A stretch of DNA of 64,000 nucleotides from Gordonia sp. PP30 (GTDB taxonomy: Bacteria; Actinomycetota; Actinomycetes; Mycobacteriales; Mycobacteriaceae): assembly GCF_023100845.1 (NCBI RefSeq), contig NZ_CP095864.1, positions 992,001 through 1,056,000 of the forward strand. Direction: 5' to 3'. Of the stretch, positions 27,741 through 36,960 are shown piece after piece (the first letter of the stretch is position 1; each line of letters starts with the position of its first letter). Made by a program: the position numbers and the translations under genes. Under the pieces are notes generated by a model. The model saw only the letters and a list, made by a program, of their open reading frames with translations. It made no database searches and had not been told where the DNA came from.

Positions 27741-27756
27741 TCGAAAGTAAGTTCTA
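27741..27756. promoter_or_regulatory. LexA (SOS) box candidate
   Basis: TCGAA-A-GTAA-GTTC-T-A matches the mycobacterial/actinobacterial LexA box TCGAAC-N4-GTTCGA at 10 of 12 defined positions. It abuts a TATACT box (27736-27741) and lies about 85 bases before the DUF222/HNH gene. Some 13E12-family genes in M. tuberculosis are known LexA targets. Confidence 0.6.
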
Positions 27757-27763
27757 GTTTTCT

Positions 27764-27793
27764 GTTGCATACACATCACAGTGTGCGTATTCT
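27764..27793 (+). promoter_or_regulatory. Promoter of the DUF222 gene with embedded palindrome
   Basis: TTGCAT (27764-27769), an 18-bp spacer and TATTCT (27788-27793) form a good sigma-A-type promoter in an AT-rich stretch (27725-27800) unlike its surroundings. Between the boxes is an imperfect dyad with half-sites ATACNCA and TGNGTAT (27769-27775, 27784-27790). Confidence 0.5.
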
Positions 27794-27841
27794 TTGGGGT
27801 AGGGGAAGAACCATTCCCGATCGGCCGGAAGGGGGTCCGTG

Positions 27842-29431
27842 ATGTGTGACGACGACGCGTTCGACGCTCGCGGCCTCCTGGCCGGTCTCTCGCCCGCCGA
27901 GCTGGTGGCAGTGATCGGTGCCGCCGAAGGCTCCTTGGCCGAAGCGCCGCTGGCCGCCCTCTCCGAGGACGGCCTTCTCGATCTGCTGGAGTCGCGGGAG
28001 CAGGCCCGCCGAATGGGTGTGGCCGTCGATGCGGCCTTGTTCGTGGAGATCTCCGACCGCGGCGCCTGCCAGCGCGCCGGCTACAACACCATGCACCAAC
28101 TCCTCACCCAGGGACTACGCATCGGGGAAGGCGAATCCCGGCGCCGCCGGGCCGTGGCGGCCTCGATCGGCCGGTTCATCGCGATGACCGGCCAGCGCCG
28201 CGACCCGAAATACCCGGCGACCGCCGCCGCGGTCGCCGAAGGAGCGATCGGTGAGACGCATGTGTCGGTGATCGAGGAGGTGATGGACAAGGTCCCCGCC
28301 TCGGTCGACCCCGCCGAACGGGCGAAGGCCGAGGCGATGCTGGTCGATGCCGCCCGGACGTTGAATCCGTCCGGGGTGACGATGGTGGGTAACCGGATCC
28401 TCGCTTACCTGGACCCCGACGGCACCCTCGCCGACGACAACGACCGTCAGCGGCAGGCCAAGTTCCGGCTCTCCGCACAGGACCGGCAGCTGATGAGCGC
28501 GGTGCAGGTGCGGATGGACCCGGAACTACGCGCCGAGTTCGAGGTCGTGTTCGGCTTGTGGGCCGCCCCGGGTATGAACAACCCCAACGACCCCGACTCC
28601 CCGCACGGCGCTGTCGACCAGCCCGGCCTGGACCCCGCCGTCGTGGCGGCCGCGGCCGAACGTGATGACCGGCTGTTGGGCCGCCGCCAGCACGATGCGC
28701 TCAAAGCGCTGTTGAGGTGGGTCAACGCCCAGTCCTCCCACGCCCGGCCCGGGAGTCTGCGCAATCAGATCGTGGTGACCGTCACCGACGAAGACCTGGC
28801 CCGGCAGGCGGGGGTCGCGTGGACCGCGACCGGGACCCGCATGCCGGTCACCGATCTGGTGAAGATCGCCGCCGACACGGTCCCGTATCTGGCGGTGTTC
28901 TCCACCGCGACCGGCCAGCCACTCTACCTCGGGCGGGCGCATCGTCTGGCGTCGCGGGCACAACGACTCGCGCTGTTCGCCCGGGACCGCGGCTGCACCG
29001 CCCCGGGCTGCACCCGCCCATTCACCCAGACGCAGATGCATCACATGCCCGACTGGCAAGACGGCGGACCCACCGACATCGACCACCTCGGCGGGGCCTG
29101 CGGCAAACACAACCGGTGGAACGGCCAACAACCCGGCGACTGGGAATCCAAGGTTCTCACCGGCGGCCCGGACACCGGCCGGGTCGGGTGGCGCCCGGTC
29201 GGGCGAGAAGGCCCGTGGATCGTGAACCCGCTGTTCCATCCCGACAAACTCCGGACCGGCCCGGACACCCCGGAAGAAGACCGCAGTCCGCCGCCGATCG
29301 TGAATCACCGACTCGGGGAGGATGCGCAGCACGGCGTCGAAGGGCGCCCCGGCGGGCTCGTCGCATCTCAGCCGGCGGACCGCACGACGTCCGGTGTCGA
29401 AGCGCTCCTCGAACAGCACCTGGCAGCCTGA
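27842..29431 (+). CDS. DUF222/13E12-family HNH endonuclease-like protein
   Basis: A 529-residue protein: a DUF222 domain over about residues 25-320 and an HNH nuclease motif near 385-430. It includes the zinc-type Cys pair in CTAPGCTRPF, then HHMPDW, DHLGGACGKHNRWN. The C-terminal 90 residues are polar and probably disordered. This is the 13E12 repeat family, multi-copy in mycobacteria and Gordonia, with suspected roles in mobile DNA or DNA damage; the function is not settled. ATG 27842 is preferred over GTG 27839 because the GGAAGGGGG site is then 6 bases away. The AT-rich promoter with an SOS-type box supports damage control. Confidence 0.85.
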   Translation: MCDDDAFDARGLLAGLSPAELVAVIGAAEGSLAEAPLAALSEDGLLDLLESREQARRMGVAVDAALFVEISDRGACQRAGYNTMHQLLTQGLRIGEGESRRRRAVAASIGRFIAMTGQRRDPKYPATAAAVAEGAIGETHVSVIEEVMDKVPASVDPAERAKAEAMLVDAARTLNPSGVTMVGNRILAYLDPDGTLADDNDRQRQAKFRLSAQDRQLMSAVQVRMDPELRAEFEVVFGLWAAPGMNNPNDPDSPHGAVDQPGLDPAVVAAAAERDDRLLGRRQHDALKALLRWVNAQSSHARPGSLRNQIVVTVTDEDLARQAGVAWTATGTRMPVTDLVKIAADTVPYLAVFSTATGQPLYLGRAHRLASRAQRLALFARDRGCTAPGCTRPFTQTQMHHMPDWQDGGPTDIDHLGGACGKHNRWNGQQPGDWESKVLTGGPDTGRVGWRPVGREGPWIVNPLFHPDKLRTGPDTPEEDRSPPPIVNHRLGEDAQHGVEGRPGGLVASQPADRTTSGVEALLEQHLAA

Positions 29432-29464
29432 CCACCAGCGCGTGGCCGGGCCACCAGGGCACTA

Positions 29465-29481
29465 ATGATAGTGATTATCAT
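29465..29481. promoter_or_regulatory. Zur/Fur-type operator overlapping the -10 box
   Basis: ATGATA-GTGAT-TATCAT is a perfect 6-bp inverted repeat; the inner TGATAGTGATTATCA resembles Fur-family boxes (Zur: TGANAATGATNNTCA type). The right arm TATCAT is 6 bases before the ATG at 29488 and would itself be the -10 box of a leaderless transcript, so a bound repressor would directly exclude polymerase. Confidence 0.55.
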
Positions 29482-29487
29482 GAAAGC

Positions 29488-29958
29488 ATGAAGCGCACTT
29501 GGCAGTTCCGGCAGAGCAGTGAGATCGCTGCGGACAGCACGGCGGTGTGGGCTCGGGTGGTCACTCCCGAGGGCATCAACGACGAGATGCGGCCCTGGAT
29601 GACGATGTCCGTGCCGGGCGGCGCCGAGGACGTCACCATCGACAGCCTCGAGATCGGCCGGCCGATCGGCCGCGCCTGGCTCCGGCTGTTCGGCGTCGTC
29701 CCGTACGACTTCGACCACCTGTCGATCGCCGAACTCGATCCGGGCCGCCGCTTCCACGAGGAGTCCACGATGATCAGCATGCGGCGCTGGACGCACGAGC
29801 GGACCGTCGAACCGATCGCCGGCGACCGAACCCGGGTCAGCGATGTCATCACCTTCGGGCCCCGGATCGGGCTGGTCGTCGCGGGGCCGCTCCTACAGCG
29901 CGTCCTGGCGGCGTTCTTCCGGCACCGGCACCGCAGGCTGGCGGCGCATTTCCGCTGA
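29488..29958 (+). CDS. SRPBCC-like (START/ligand-binding fold) protein
   Basis: A 156-residue protein. The pattern of an N-terminal strand (WQFRQSSEIAADSTAVWARV), alternating strands and a long C-terminal amphipathic helix (LLQRVLAAFFRHRHRRLAAHFR region) fits the SRPBCC helix-grip fold, which binds hydrophobic ligands. No catalytic residues can be assigned. Its leaderless promoter sits inside a Zur/Fur-type palindrome, so expression may follow zinc or iron status. It converges with the KAS III gene, with 2 bases between the stops. Confidence 0.65.
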   Translation: MKRTWQFRQSSEIAADSTAVWARVVTPEGINDEMRPWMTMSVPGGAEDVTIDSLEIGRPIGRAWLRLFGVVPYDFDHLSIAELDPGRRFHEESTMISMRRWTHERTVEPIAGDRTRVSDVITFGPRIGLVVAGPLLQRVLAAFFRHRHRRLAAHFR

Positions 29959-29960
29959 TC

Positions 29961-30977
29961 TCACTCGAAGGGGATGGGCGGCATGGTGACCACCTGCGCG
30001 GCGTAGCTCAGGCCGGCGCCGTAGCCGAGGAGGAGCGCGGTGTCACCGGGCTTGGCGGCACCGGTCGACAGCAGCTGCTCCATGGCGAGTGGGATGGAGG
30101 CGGCCGAGGTGTTGCCGGTCGTCTCGATGTCGTTCGCGACCACCGTCGTCTCCGGGAAGTGCAGATTCTTGGCCAGCAGGTCGTTGATGCGTGAGTTGGC
30201 CTGATGCGGCACGAAGACGTCGATCTGGGCGGCGTCGACCTTGGCCGCGTCGAGCGCCTTCTGGGCGGCCTTGCCCATCTCGAACGCGGCCCAGCGGAAC
30301 ACCGCCGTGCCCTCCAGCCGCAGATAGGGGCGCTGGACCCGGTCGCCGTCGAGGAAGGTGACCCAGTCGATGTCCTGCCGGATCGCGTTGTACTGGCTGC
30401 CGTCGCTGCCCCAGACCACCGGCCCGAGTTCCAGCTGCTTGGTCGGACCGATCACCACGGCGCCGGCGCCGTCGCCGAAGATGAAGCAGTTGGTCCGGTC
30501 GGTCATGTCCAGCGCGATCGAGAGCTGCTCGGCGCCGATCACCAGCACGTGGGTCGCGCTGCCGCCGCGCACCATGTCGGCGGCCAGCGACATCGCGTAG
30601 CCGAAGCCGGCGCAGCCGACCGTCACGTCGAACGCGGGCACCCCGTTCGCGCCGAGTTCGGTGGCGATCTTGGTCGCGCCGGCCGGGGTCAGCAGCAGGT
30701 GCGTGTTGGTCGCCAGGATCACCGCGTCGATGTCCGCGCCGTTCAGCAGCGCGTTCGCGATGGCCTTGCGGCCGGCCTGCACGCCCATCTGGATGACGTC
30801 CTCGTCGCGCCGCGCGAAGCGGCGGCTCTTGATGCCGGTCCGCGTGTAGATCCACTCGTCGGACGAGTCGATGTGCTCGCAGATCTCGTCGTTGGTGACT
30901 ACACGCTCGGGGCGGTAGGCGCCGATCCCGAGCATGCCGAACGTCGTGAGTCCCGAAGGCTGGGCGATTTCCACCAT
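29961..30977 (-). CDS. 3-oxoacyl-ACP synthase III (KAS III) family protein 1
   Basis: A 338-residue thiolase-fold condensing enzyme with a complete Cys-His-Asn triad: Cys122 in TVGCAGFGY, His258 in [11 protein letters not shown] and Asn289 in [15 protein letters not shown] enzymes join a CoA-bound starter to malonyl-ACP. Arg-rich [13 protein letters not shown] matches the FabH dimer and loop region. ATG 30975 is 6 bases after CACATT. A close paralogue lies 62 bases upstream on the same strand. The two may serve fatty-acid initiation or a special lipid; the starter is unknown. Confidence 0.85.
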   Translation of the reverse strand: MVEIAQPSGLTTFGMLGIGAYRPERVVTNDEICEHIDSSDEWIYTRTGIKSRRFARRDEDVIQMGVQAGRKAIANALLNGADIDAVILATNTHLLLTPAGATKIATELGANGVPAFDVTVGCAGFGYAMSLAADMVRGGSATHVLVIGAEQLSIALDMTDRTNCFIFGDGAGAVVIGPTKQLELGPVVWGSDGSQYNAIRQDIDWVTFLDGDRVQRPYLRLEGTAVFRWAAFEMGKAAQKALDAAKVDAAQIDVFVPHQANSRINDLLAKNLHFPETTVVANDIETTGNTSAASIPLAMEQLLSTGAAKPGDTALLLGYGAGLSYAAQVVTMPPIPFE

Positions 30978-31039
30978 CGTCCCAATGTGGCACGCACGAC
31001 GGCTACTTGGAAGTAGCACACGCCGATCCGGCGCGCGTC

Positions 31040-32158
31040 TCAGGCGTCGATGGCGGCGAGATGGGCGGCGAGCGGGCCGACCGGCTGCGAATCGAGAGTG
31101 TCGAAGCTGGAGATCTTCGGCGCCGGCGGAAGGGTGACGACGGCGCCCGCGTAGCTCAGGCCCGCACCGAAGCCGAGCATCAGTGCGGTGTCGCCGCCCC
31201 TGGCTTTGCCCGTCGCCAGCATCTCCTCGATGGCCAGCGGAATGGAGCCCGCCGAGGTATTGCCGGTGTTCTCGATGTCGCCCGCCATCGGCAGATCGTC
31301 GGGGAAGCCGAGATTCTTCTTCATCAGTTCGCTGATCCGGGCGTTGGCCTGGTGCGGGATGAACACGTCGATGTCGTCGACCCCGGCGCCGGACTCGGTC
31401 AGCAGCGACTTGAGCGCCTTGGGCAGCGTCACAGCGGCCCAGCGGAAGACGGCGGGGCCCTCCATGCTGATCACCAGGCGGCCGACCGGATCGGTCTCGG
31501 GATCCTTGTGCTGGTACTCGACGGCGCGGGCCATGTACTCCACGGTGTCGAAGTTCTGGCTGATCGCCGCCGCATGTTCACCGTCGCTGCCGGAGACGAT
31601 CGGCGAGATACCGTTCTCTTCGCTGGGACCGACCACGACGGCACCGGCGCCGTCGCCGAAGATGAATCCGGTGCTGCGGTCGTGCAGGTCCAGGCCCACC
31701 GACATGGTCTCGGCGCCGATGACGACGGCGTAGTTCGCGCTGCCCGCGCGGATGGCGTCGGCGGCTACTCCGAGGCCATAGCCGAAACCGCCGCATCCCG
31801 CGGTCACGTCGAACGCGGCGATGCCGTTGAGTCCGATGTCGTAGGCGACCGACGGGGCGCCGTGCGGCACGTTGTACGGCCAGCTGCTGGTGGCGAAGAC
31901 GATCAGGTCGATCAGCTCGAGGTCGATACCGGAGTTGACGATCGCGCGCTGGGCGGCCTGCGCCGCGATATAGCGCATGTCCTCGTCTCCGGTCACGAAC
32001 CGGCGGTTTCGGATTCCGCTGCGTTCGAAGATCCACTGGTCGGACGAGTCCATCACCTTGCACAGCTCGTCGTTGCTGACGAGCCGGGCCGGCCGATAGG
32101 CGCCGATACCCAGCATCGACACATTCTGATGGCCCTCGGGGGTGACCAGCTTCGCCAC
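31040..32158 (-). CDS. 3-oxoacyl-ACP synthase III (KAS III) family protein 2
   Basis: A 372-residue paralogue of the next gene, with the same triad (Cys in [10 protein letters not shown], His in [11 protein letters not shown], Asn in NTGNTSAGS) and a 30-residue C-terminal extension ([15 protein letters not shown]). It begins at GTG 32156 after an AGGAAT site; a TACCAT box at about 32220 could be its promoter. Similarity between the two neighbours suggests local duplication and divergence, and both active sites look functional. Confidence 0.85.
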   Translation of the reverse strand: MAKLVTPEGHQNVSMLGIGAYRPARLVSNDELCKVMDSSDQWIFERSGIRNRRFVTGDEDMRYIAAQAAQRAIVNSGIDLELIDLIVFATSSWPYNVPHGAPSVAYDIGLNGIAAFDVTAGCGGFGYGLGVAADAIRAGSANYAVVIGAETMSVGLDLHDRSTGFIFGDGAGAVVVGPSEENGISPIVSGSDGEHAAAISQNFDTVEYMARAVEYQHKDPETDPVGRLVISMEGPAVFRWAAVTLPKALKSLLTESGAGVDDIDVFIPHQANARISELMKKNLGFPDDLPMAGDIENTGNTSAGSIPLAIEEMLATGKARGGDTALMLGFGAGLSYAGAVVTLPPAPKISSFDTLDSQPVGPLAAHLAAIDA

Positions 32159-32246
32159 GCTGCATTCCTGTCTGTCGTGGACCGGCGTCCGTGCACGTCG
32201 TCCTGGTTGCGAAATGGTAATGAACGCCGAATGTGTTACTCGTGAA

Positions 32247-33518
32247 CTACTGCCCTGAGAGCACATCCGTCACCGCGATTGTGCTCTTGTCCCGGGCGAG
32301 CATCGTCAGCAGGCCCCCGATAACCGACAGGACGGCCGCCATCGCGAACAGCAACCAGAAGCCGCCGACCGCCGCGACCAGCCCCGCACCCAGCATCGGG
32401 CCGATCAGCTGACCGAGTGCCGCGGCGACGTTCACGATCCCCAGATCGCGTCCGTGGTCCTCCTCGTGCGGCAGCAGATCGGTCGCGAACGCGAGGCCGA
32501 CGGTGGAGAACGCGCCGTAGCCGACACCCATCAGCGCGGCACCGGCCATCGTGACGGCGAACGTCGGATGCACGCAGATCACCACGCCGGAGACCGCCTG
32601 GACCATGGCCGCGACCACCGTCGGAACCCGGCGCCTGCCGGTGCGGTCGGAATAGACGCCGGACACGATCGACGCGATCACCACGAAGATGGTGTAGACC
32701 ACCACCAGCAGCAACAGATTGTCCTCGGCGGCGGACTTCTCCTGATCGAGCCCGTACAGCAGGAAGAACAGGAACAGCGACGTGCCCAGCGCGTTGCCGA
32801 TGTTGGCGATCAGCCGGCCGGCCAGCATCCAGCTGAAGTCGCGGTCGCGCAGCGAGCGCCACGGATCGTGCTCGCGCAGCGCGGCGCGCGTCTCCCGCGG
32901 ATCCGGCGGGTCGGGCAGCAGGCACGCCGCCCCGGCGCCGACGACGGCGATGAGGACGGCGAGGAACAGGTAGCCGGCCAGCACGGTCAGCCCCAGGGTC
33001 ACCACCGCGCCGACGCCGATCACGATGCCGGCGGCCTGCGACGAGCCGATCGCGGCGCCGGCGGCACCGCGCTGATCAGCGGGCAGCTGGTCGGCGATGA
33101 GGGCGGTGAACGCGGCCGAGGCCACCGCGACCCCCACCGACACCCCGATCCACGCGGCGCCGACCAGCAGCGGCCGGTGCGCGAACCCGGTCAGGATCAG
33201 GCAGACCGCCGTGCCGAGCGAACCGCCGATGGCCCACACCCGGCGCCGCCCGCCGAGCCAGCCGGGGAAACCCGCCGAGTCGGTGCGGTCGGACAGCGCA
33301 CCGGCCAGCGGCCCGGCGATCACACCGACCAGGCCGCCGACGCCGAGAATCAGCCCGGAGACGACCACCCCGTGCACCCAGCGGTCGCCGTCGTCGGAGA
33401 CCTGACTGTCCAGCTGCAGGGGGAGCAGCAGTTGCAGCGGGGTCAGCTGGACCATCCAGATCACCAGCCACGCGAGGGTGAAGACCGTCATCCATGTCCG
33501 GCCGACCCGTGCTCTCAT
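32247..33518 (-). CDS. MFS transporter, linked to the GH1 glycosidase
   Basis: A 423-residue, 12-helix major facilitator protein. The helix 2/3 loop has GPLAGALSDRTDS, and the second-half counterpart is SGVYSDRTGRRRVPT. The architecture resembles the SLC45/sucrose-type and other sugar MFS carriers. Its ATG overlaps the stop of the beta-glucosidase gene by 4 bases (ATGA), so the two are co-translated and the transporter probably imports a beta-glucoside or disaccharide for that enzyme. The substrate is inferred from context only. Confidence 0.8.
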   Translation of the reverse strand: MRARVGRTWMTVFTLAWLVIWMVQLTPLQLLLPLQLDSQVSDDGDRWVHGVVVSGLILGVGGLVGVIAGPLAGALSDRTDSAGFPGWLGGRRRVWAIGGSLGTAVCLILTGFAHRPLLVGAAWIGVSVGVAVASAAFTALIADQLPADQRGAAGAAIGSSQAAGIVIGVGAVVTLGLTVLAGYLFLAVLIAVVGAGAACLLPDPPDPRETRAALREHDPWRSLRDRDFSWMLAGRLIANIGNALGTSLFLFFLLYGLDQEKSAAEDNLLLLVVVYTIFVVIASIVSGVYSDRTGRRRVPTVVAAMVQAVSGVVICVHPTFAVTMAGAALMGVGYGAFSTVGLAFATDLLPHEEDHGRDLGIVNVAAALGQLIGPMLGAGLVAAVGGFWLLFAMAAVLSVIGGLLTMLARDKSTIAVTDVLSGQ

Positions 33519-34876
33519 GCGAGGTTCCCGTTCTCCCGCGCCGCCGCGATCACCCGGCGGTACCAGTCGTATGACGCCTTCGGCGTGCGCTCTCCGGTCG
33601 CGAAGTCGACGTGTGTCAGACCGAACCGCTGGGTGTATCCGTCGGCCCACTCGAAGTTGTCGAGCAGCGACCATACCGTGTATTCCTCGACGTTCGCGCC
33701 GTCCGCCATGGCCGTCGCGACCGCGCGCAGATGCCCGTCGAGATAGGCGATCCGGTCGGCGTCGTCGACCCGTCCGGCGGCCTCCGGCTCCGGGAACGAC
33801 GCCCCGTTCTCGCTGATGATCAGGGGCGGCAGGGCGTCACCGTAGCGCCGGGTGAAACCGGTCAGCAGCGCGGTGAGGGCCGCGGGCATGATCGGCCACT
33901 CCTCTCCGAACCCGGTGACCGGCACGCCCGGCGTCGGCAGCATCTCGAACGGGATCGGGCCGTCGGCGGCCGGCGCCCCGATCGTCGTCGGGTTGTAGAA
34001 GTTGACGGCGTAGAAGTCGGGCCGCTGGGAGATCAGATCCAGGTCGCAGTCCCGGATCGGGAGATCGGGGGCGCCCAGCGGACTCAGATCCGGATAGGTG
34101 CCGAGCAGGATCGGCTCGGCGTACAACCGGTTGTGCAGCAGGTCGTAGACGTCCGCGGCCCGCGCGTCGTCGGCGGAGTCGGTGGCCGGCAGCACGTGGG
34201 TGTGGTTGTTCGCCAGGCCGACGGCGGCGGCACCGGCGGCGCGCAGGACCGGCACCGCCAGCCCGTGCGCCAGCAACTGGTGATGCACGGTCGGCAGGGC
34301 GTCGAACAGCAGGAACTTGCCGGGAGCCAGGGTGCCGATGCCGTAGCCCTGCAGCGTGGTCATGGCCGGTTCGTTGAGGGTGTACCAGTGCTGCACGCGG
34401 TCGCCGAGGCGCTCGGTGACCAGGGCGGTGTACTCGGCGAAACGGTAGGCGGTGTCCCGGGACAGCCAGCCGCCGTCGTCCTCGAGTTCGATCGGGAGAT
34501 CCCAGTGGTACAGCGTCGGGAACGGCGTCACCCCCGCCTCGAGGAGGGCGTCGACCAGGCGGGAGTAGTAGTCGAGGCCGGCGGGATTGGCGGCTCCGCG
34601 GCCGCCGGGCTGCACCCGGGTCCAGGAGATAGAGAAGCGGTAGCGGTCCAGGCCGAGCCCGGCCGCGAGCGCGACGTCCTCCCGCCACCGGTGATAGCTG
34701 TCGGCGCCGGGGTCGGCCGTCGCACCGTCGACCACGCGGCCCGGCGTGTCGACGAAACGGTCCCAGATGCCGGCGCCGCGGCCGTCGGCGGTGCGGGCGC
34801 CCTCGATCTGGAAGGCGGCGGTGGCCGACGAGAAGCGCAGTCGCCGGAGCTGGTCGAGTGGGAGTGCGGGAGACAC
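33515..34876 (-). CDS. Beta-glucosidase, glycoside hydrolase family 1
   Basis: A 453-residue cytoplasmic TIM-barrel enzyme with N-terminal SSATAAFQIEGA, the acid/base Glu in WYTLNEPAMTT, the nucleophile Glu in LIISENGASFPE and the late WSLLDNFEWADGY glucose-site motif, all typical of GH1. It hydrolyses beta-glucosides or cellobiose, releasing glucose. GTG 34874 is 6 bases after TAGCCT, so the mRNA is leaderless. It is cotranscribed with the MFS gene and divergent from a secreted SGNH hydrolase, with an operator between. Confidence 0.92.
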   Translation of the reverse strand: MSPALPLDQLRRLRFSSATAAFQIEGARTADGRGAGIWDRFVDTPGRVVDGATADPGADSYHRWREDVALAAGLGLDRYRFSISWTRVQPGGRGAANPAGLDYYSRLVDALLEAGVTPFPTLYHWDLPIELEDDGGWLSRDTAYRFAEYTALVTERLGDRVQHWYTLNEPAMTTLQGYGIGTLAPGKFLLFDALPTVHHQLLAHGLAVPVLRAAGAAAVGLANNHTHVLPATDSADDARAADVYDLLHNRLYAEPILLGTYPDLSPLGAPDLPIRDCDLDLISQRPDFYAVNFYNPTTIGAPAADGPIPFEMLPTPGVPVTGFGEEWPIMPAALTALLTGFTRRYGDALPPLIISENGASFPEPEAAGRVDDADRIAYLDGHLRAVATAMADGANVEEYTVWSLLDNFEWADGYTQRFGLTHVDFATGERTPKASYDWYRRVIAAARENGNLA

Positions 34877-34882
34877 CGCGCA

Positions 34883-34945
34883 AGGCTAACCGATCGATGC
34901 GGGACTCGATACACGCTTGTATTGAGTTGTTCCGCGGAGTATGTT
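34883..34945. promoter_or_regulatory. Divergent promoters of the GH1 and SGNH genes with a shared operator
   Basis: Plus strand: TTGTAT (34917-34922), 17-bp spacer, TATGTT (34940-34945). Minus strand: TAGCCT (34883-34888). A 20-bp dyad with arms TCGATACA and TGTATTGA (34906-34925, one mismatch) overlaps both -35 regions, as expected for one repressor controlling both directions. Confidence 0.5.
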
Positions 34946-34978
34946 GCCGAGTGACCTATGACACGTCGGGGAGTCACT

Positions 34979-35821
34979 GTGAAGAAGAATGCCGTCCGTT
35001 TGATGTCCGCCGTCTCGGCCCTCGCGCTCGGGGTGGTGCTCGCGCCGCACGCGGCGGCGATGCCCGACCCCGCACCGCGCGGGGCGCTGTACGTCTCGAT
35101 CGGCGATTCGTATGTCGCCGCCGGCTCGGCGACCACCAGCGACCGGGACGGGTGTTCGCAGGCCTCCGACGACGTCGGGCACCTGGTGGCGGCCCGGATG
35201 CCGGGCGTGCGCTTCGCCGACTGGGCGTGCTCGGGCGCCGCGACCAAGGACATCACGACCGACACCGCGATGGGACCGCAGATCCGCGGCCTCGGCCCGA
35301 AGACGAAGTACGTCTCGATCTCCATCGGCGGCAACGACGACGCGCTCTTCGCAGACCTGATTCAGAAGTGCCTGGTCGGGGCGTTCTGCACGCCGGAGGT
35401 CGAGAAGGACGCGATGGCCAAGATCGACGTCCTCGGCCCGCGCCTGGACGCCACCTATGCGGCGGTCCGCAAGGCCGCGCCGAACGCGCAGGTGGTCGTC
35501 GTGCCGTATCTGCGGATCCTGCCCGATGATCCGCGCGGCTGCTTCGCCGACGTGCTGATGGGCGACGTCGCCGTGCAGCGTGCCAATCGGGTGCAGAAGC
35601 GCCTCAACAAGACGATCACCCAGCGCGCCGAGCGCGCCGGATTCACCGTCGTCGATCCGAACACCGCACCCGGACACTCGATGTGCGCCCCGGACGGTGC
35701 GCGCTGGGTCTCGCTGACCGGCGTCGGCCCGGGCGACGACGGCGTCCCGATCCATCCGACGCTCGCCGGGCGCAAGCACGTGGCGAAGCTGGTCGCCGCC
35801 GCGTTCCGCGACCAGCGCTGA
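34979..35821 (+). CDS. Secreted SGNH-family hydrolase
   Basis: A 280-residue protein. A signal peptide of about 28 residues ends at HAAA-MPDP. SGNH blocks: nucleophile Ser in SIGDSYVAAGS, Gly in SGAATKD, SIGGNDDALF with its Asn, and His in PIHPTLAGRKH. Six Cys suggest disulfides. It is the same family as the protein at 23259 but shorter. GTG 34979 is preferred since GGGGAG lies 6 bases before it; ATG 34958 would add seven residues. A good promoter lies 33 bases upstream. Confidence 0.85.
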   Translation: MKKNAVRLMSAVSALALGVVLAPHAAAMPDPAPRGALYVSIGDSYVAAGSATTSDRDGCSQASDDVGHLVAARMPGVRFADWACSGAATKDITTDTAMGPQIRGLGPKTKYVSISIGGNDDALFADLIQKCLVGAFCTPEVEKDAMAKIDVLGPRLDATYAAVRKAAPNAQVVVVPYLRILPDDPRGCFADVLMGDVAVQRANRVQKRLNKTITQRAERAGFTVVDPNTAPGHSMCAPDGARWVSLTGVGPGDDGVPIHPTLAGRKHVAKLVAAAFRDQR

Positions 35822-35832
35822 GGACTACGGAC

Positions 35833-36960
35833 TCAGCTGTGCGGCGCGGTATGGCCTTCGACAGTCCGCACCGACAGCCCCGTCGCCGACGCGATCTGCC
35901 GGTTCGACAAGCCCGCCGCGGCCAGCCGCATGATCTCCCGCTGTCGCGGAGTGAGCCGGTCACCGGCGCGAACGGCTCCCGCGATGTCCCCGCACAGATG
36001 CCGGGCGTGGATGTCCAGGCAGGCCAGCGAGATCCGCTGGTGCGGGGCCCTGCGCCAGCGGTCACCGTCGGCGTCGCCCGCGCGGATCGCCTCGTCCAGC
36101 AGGTGCGGGAGACCGGCGTCCCCGGCCCCGATCACCAGTCCCATCGTCCGGAACGTGCGGGCGAGCTCGGGCAGAGCCCCGGCGCCGGTGGGGGCCGAGT
36201 GGGACCGCAGCAGGGCGCAGGCCTCCACCGCCCGGCCCCGGGTGGCGAGAAGAAAGCCCCGGGCGGCGGCCGCCGTGGCGGCGCCGAGGGTGCCGGCGGC
36301 ATCGTCGAGGATCCGCTGCGCCTCGTCGGGCGCGGCGCGCGCGGTCACCTGGTTGAGCACGCGCAGGAGTGTCGAGGTGCGGGTCAGCGCCGGCTCGGTG
36401 CGCGCCGCGCAGGCCCGGGCCAGCAGTTCGTCGGCCAGATCGCCAGAGCCGGTGACCGAGGCGATGTACCCCTCGGTGAGCAGCGCGGCGGACCGGACGG
36501 GACCGGGCCCCACCGCGCGCGCGAAACGGATCGCGAGGGCGAAGTCGAGGCCGCGCACCGCGGCATCGGCACCGCGGACCAGGAGACGGTCCCGGCCGGT
36601 GAACCCGGGTTGGTCCAGGGCGAGGGACGCCAGACCCAGTTCCAGGCTGAGGTTCCGGTGGTCCAGCTGCACCTCGCGCAGCCGCGCGGCGAGCAGCGCG
36701 CGCAGTCGGCGTCGATGGGCGATCCCGGACGAGGCACGCCGCACGGCGGCGATCATCGGGTGCGCGATCGACACCGCCGGCGCCGCCAACCCGTCGTCGG
36801 ACACCCGGACGGCCCGGATCAGGCCGGCGAGCACATCGGCCGGCAGATCACCGGCCTCCAACAGGCAGTCGAGTACCTCGGCCGCAGCGGGGCCGGCCTG
36901 CGCGATCCGGGCGCCGATCCGCTCGGCCACGACGGCCGGGATCTCAGGGGGCGTCTGCAT
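35833..36960 (-). pseudogene. LuxR/LAL-type regulator remnant, truncated at both ends
   Basis: An open frame of 375 codons. The sequence matches only the middle and end of a large ATP-binding LuxR-family (LAL) regulator: ISIAHPMIAAVRR is the segment that normally follows the AAA ATPase module, then helical repeats, then a LuxR helix-turn-helix (LTPRQREIMRLAAAGLSNRQ). The ATPase module is missing, and the frame ends at VEGHTAPHS inside the recognition region, before the last helix needed for DNA binding. It is unlikely to be a working regulator. It lies directly behind pth. Confidence 0.65.
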
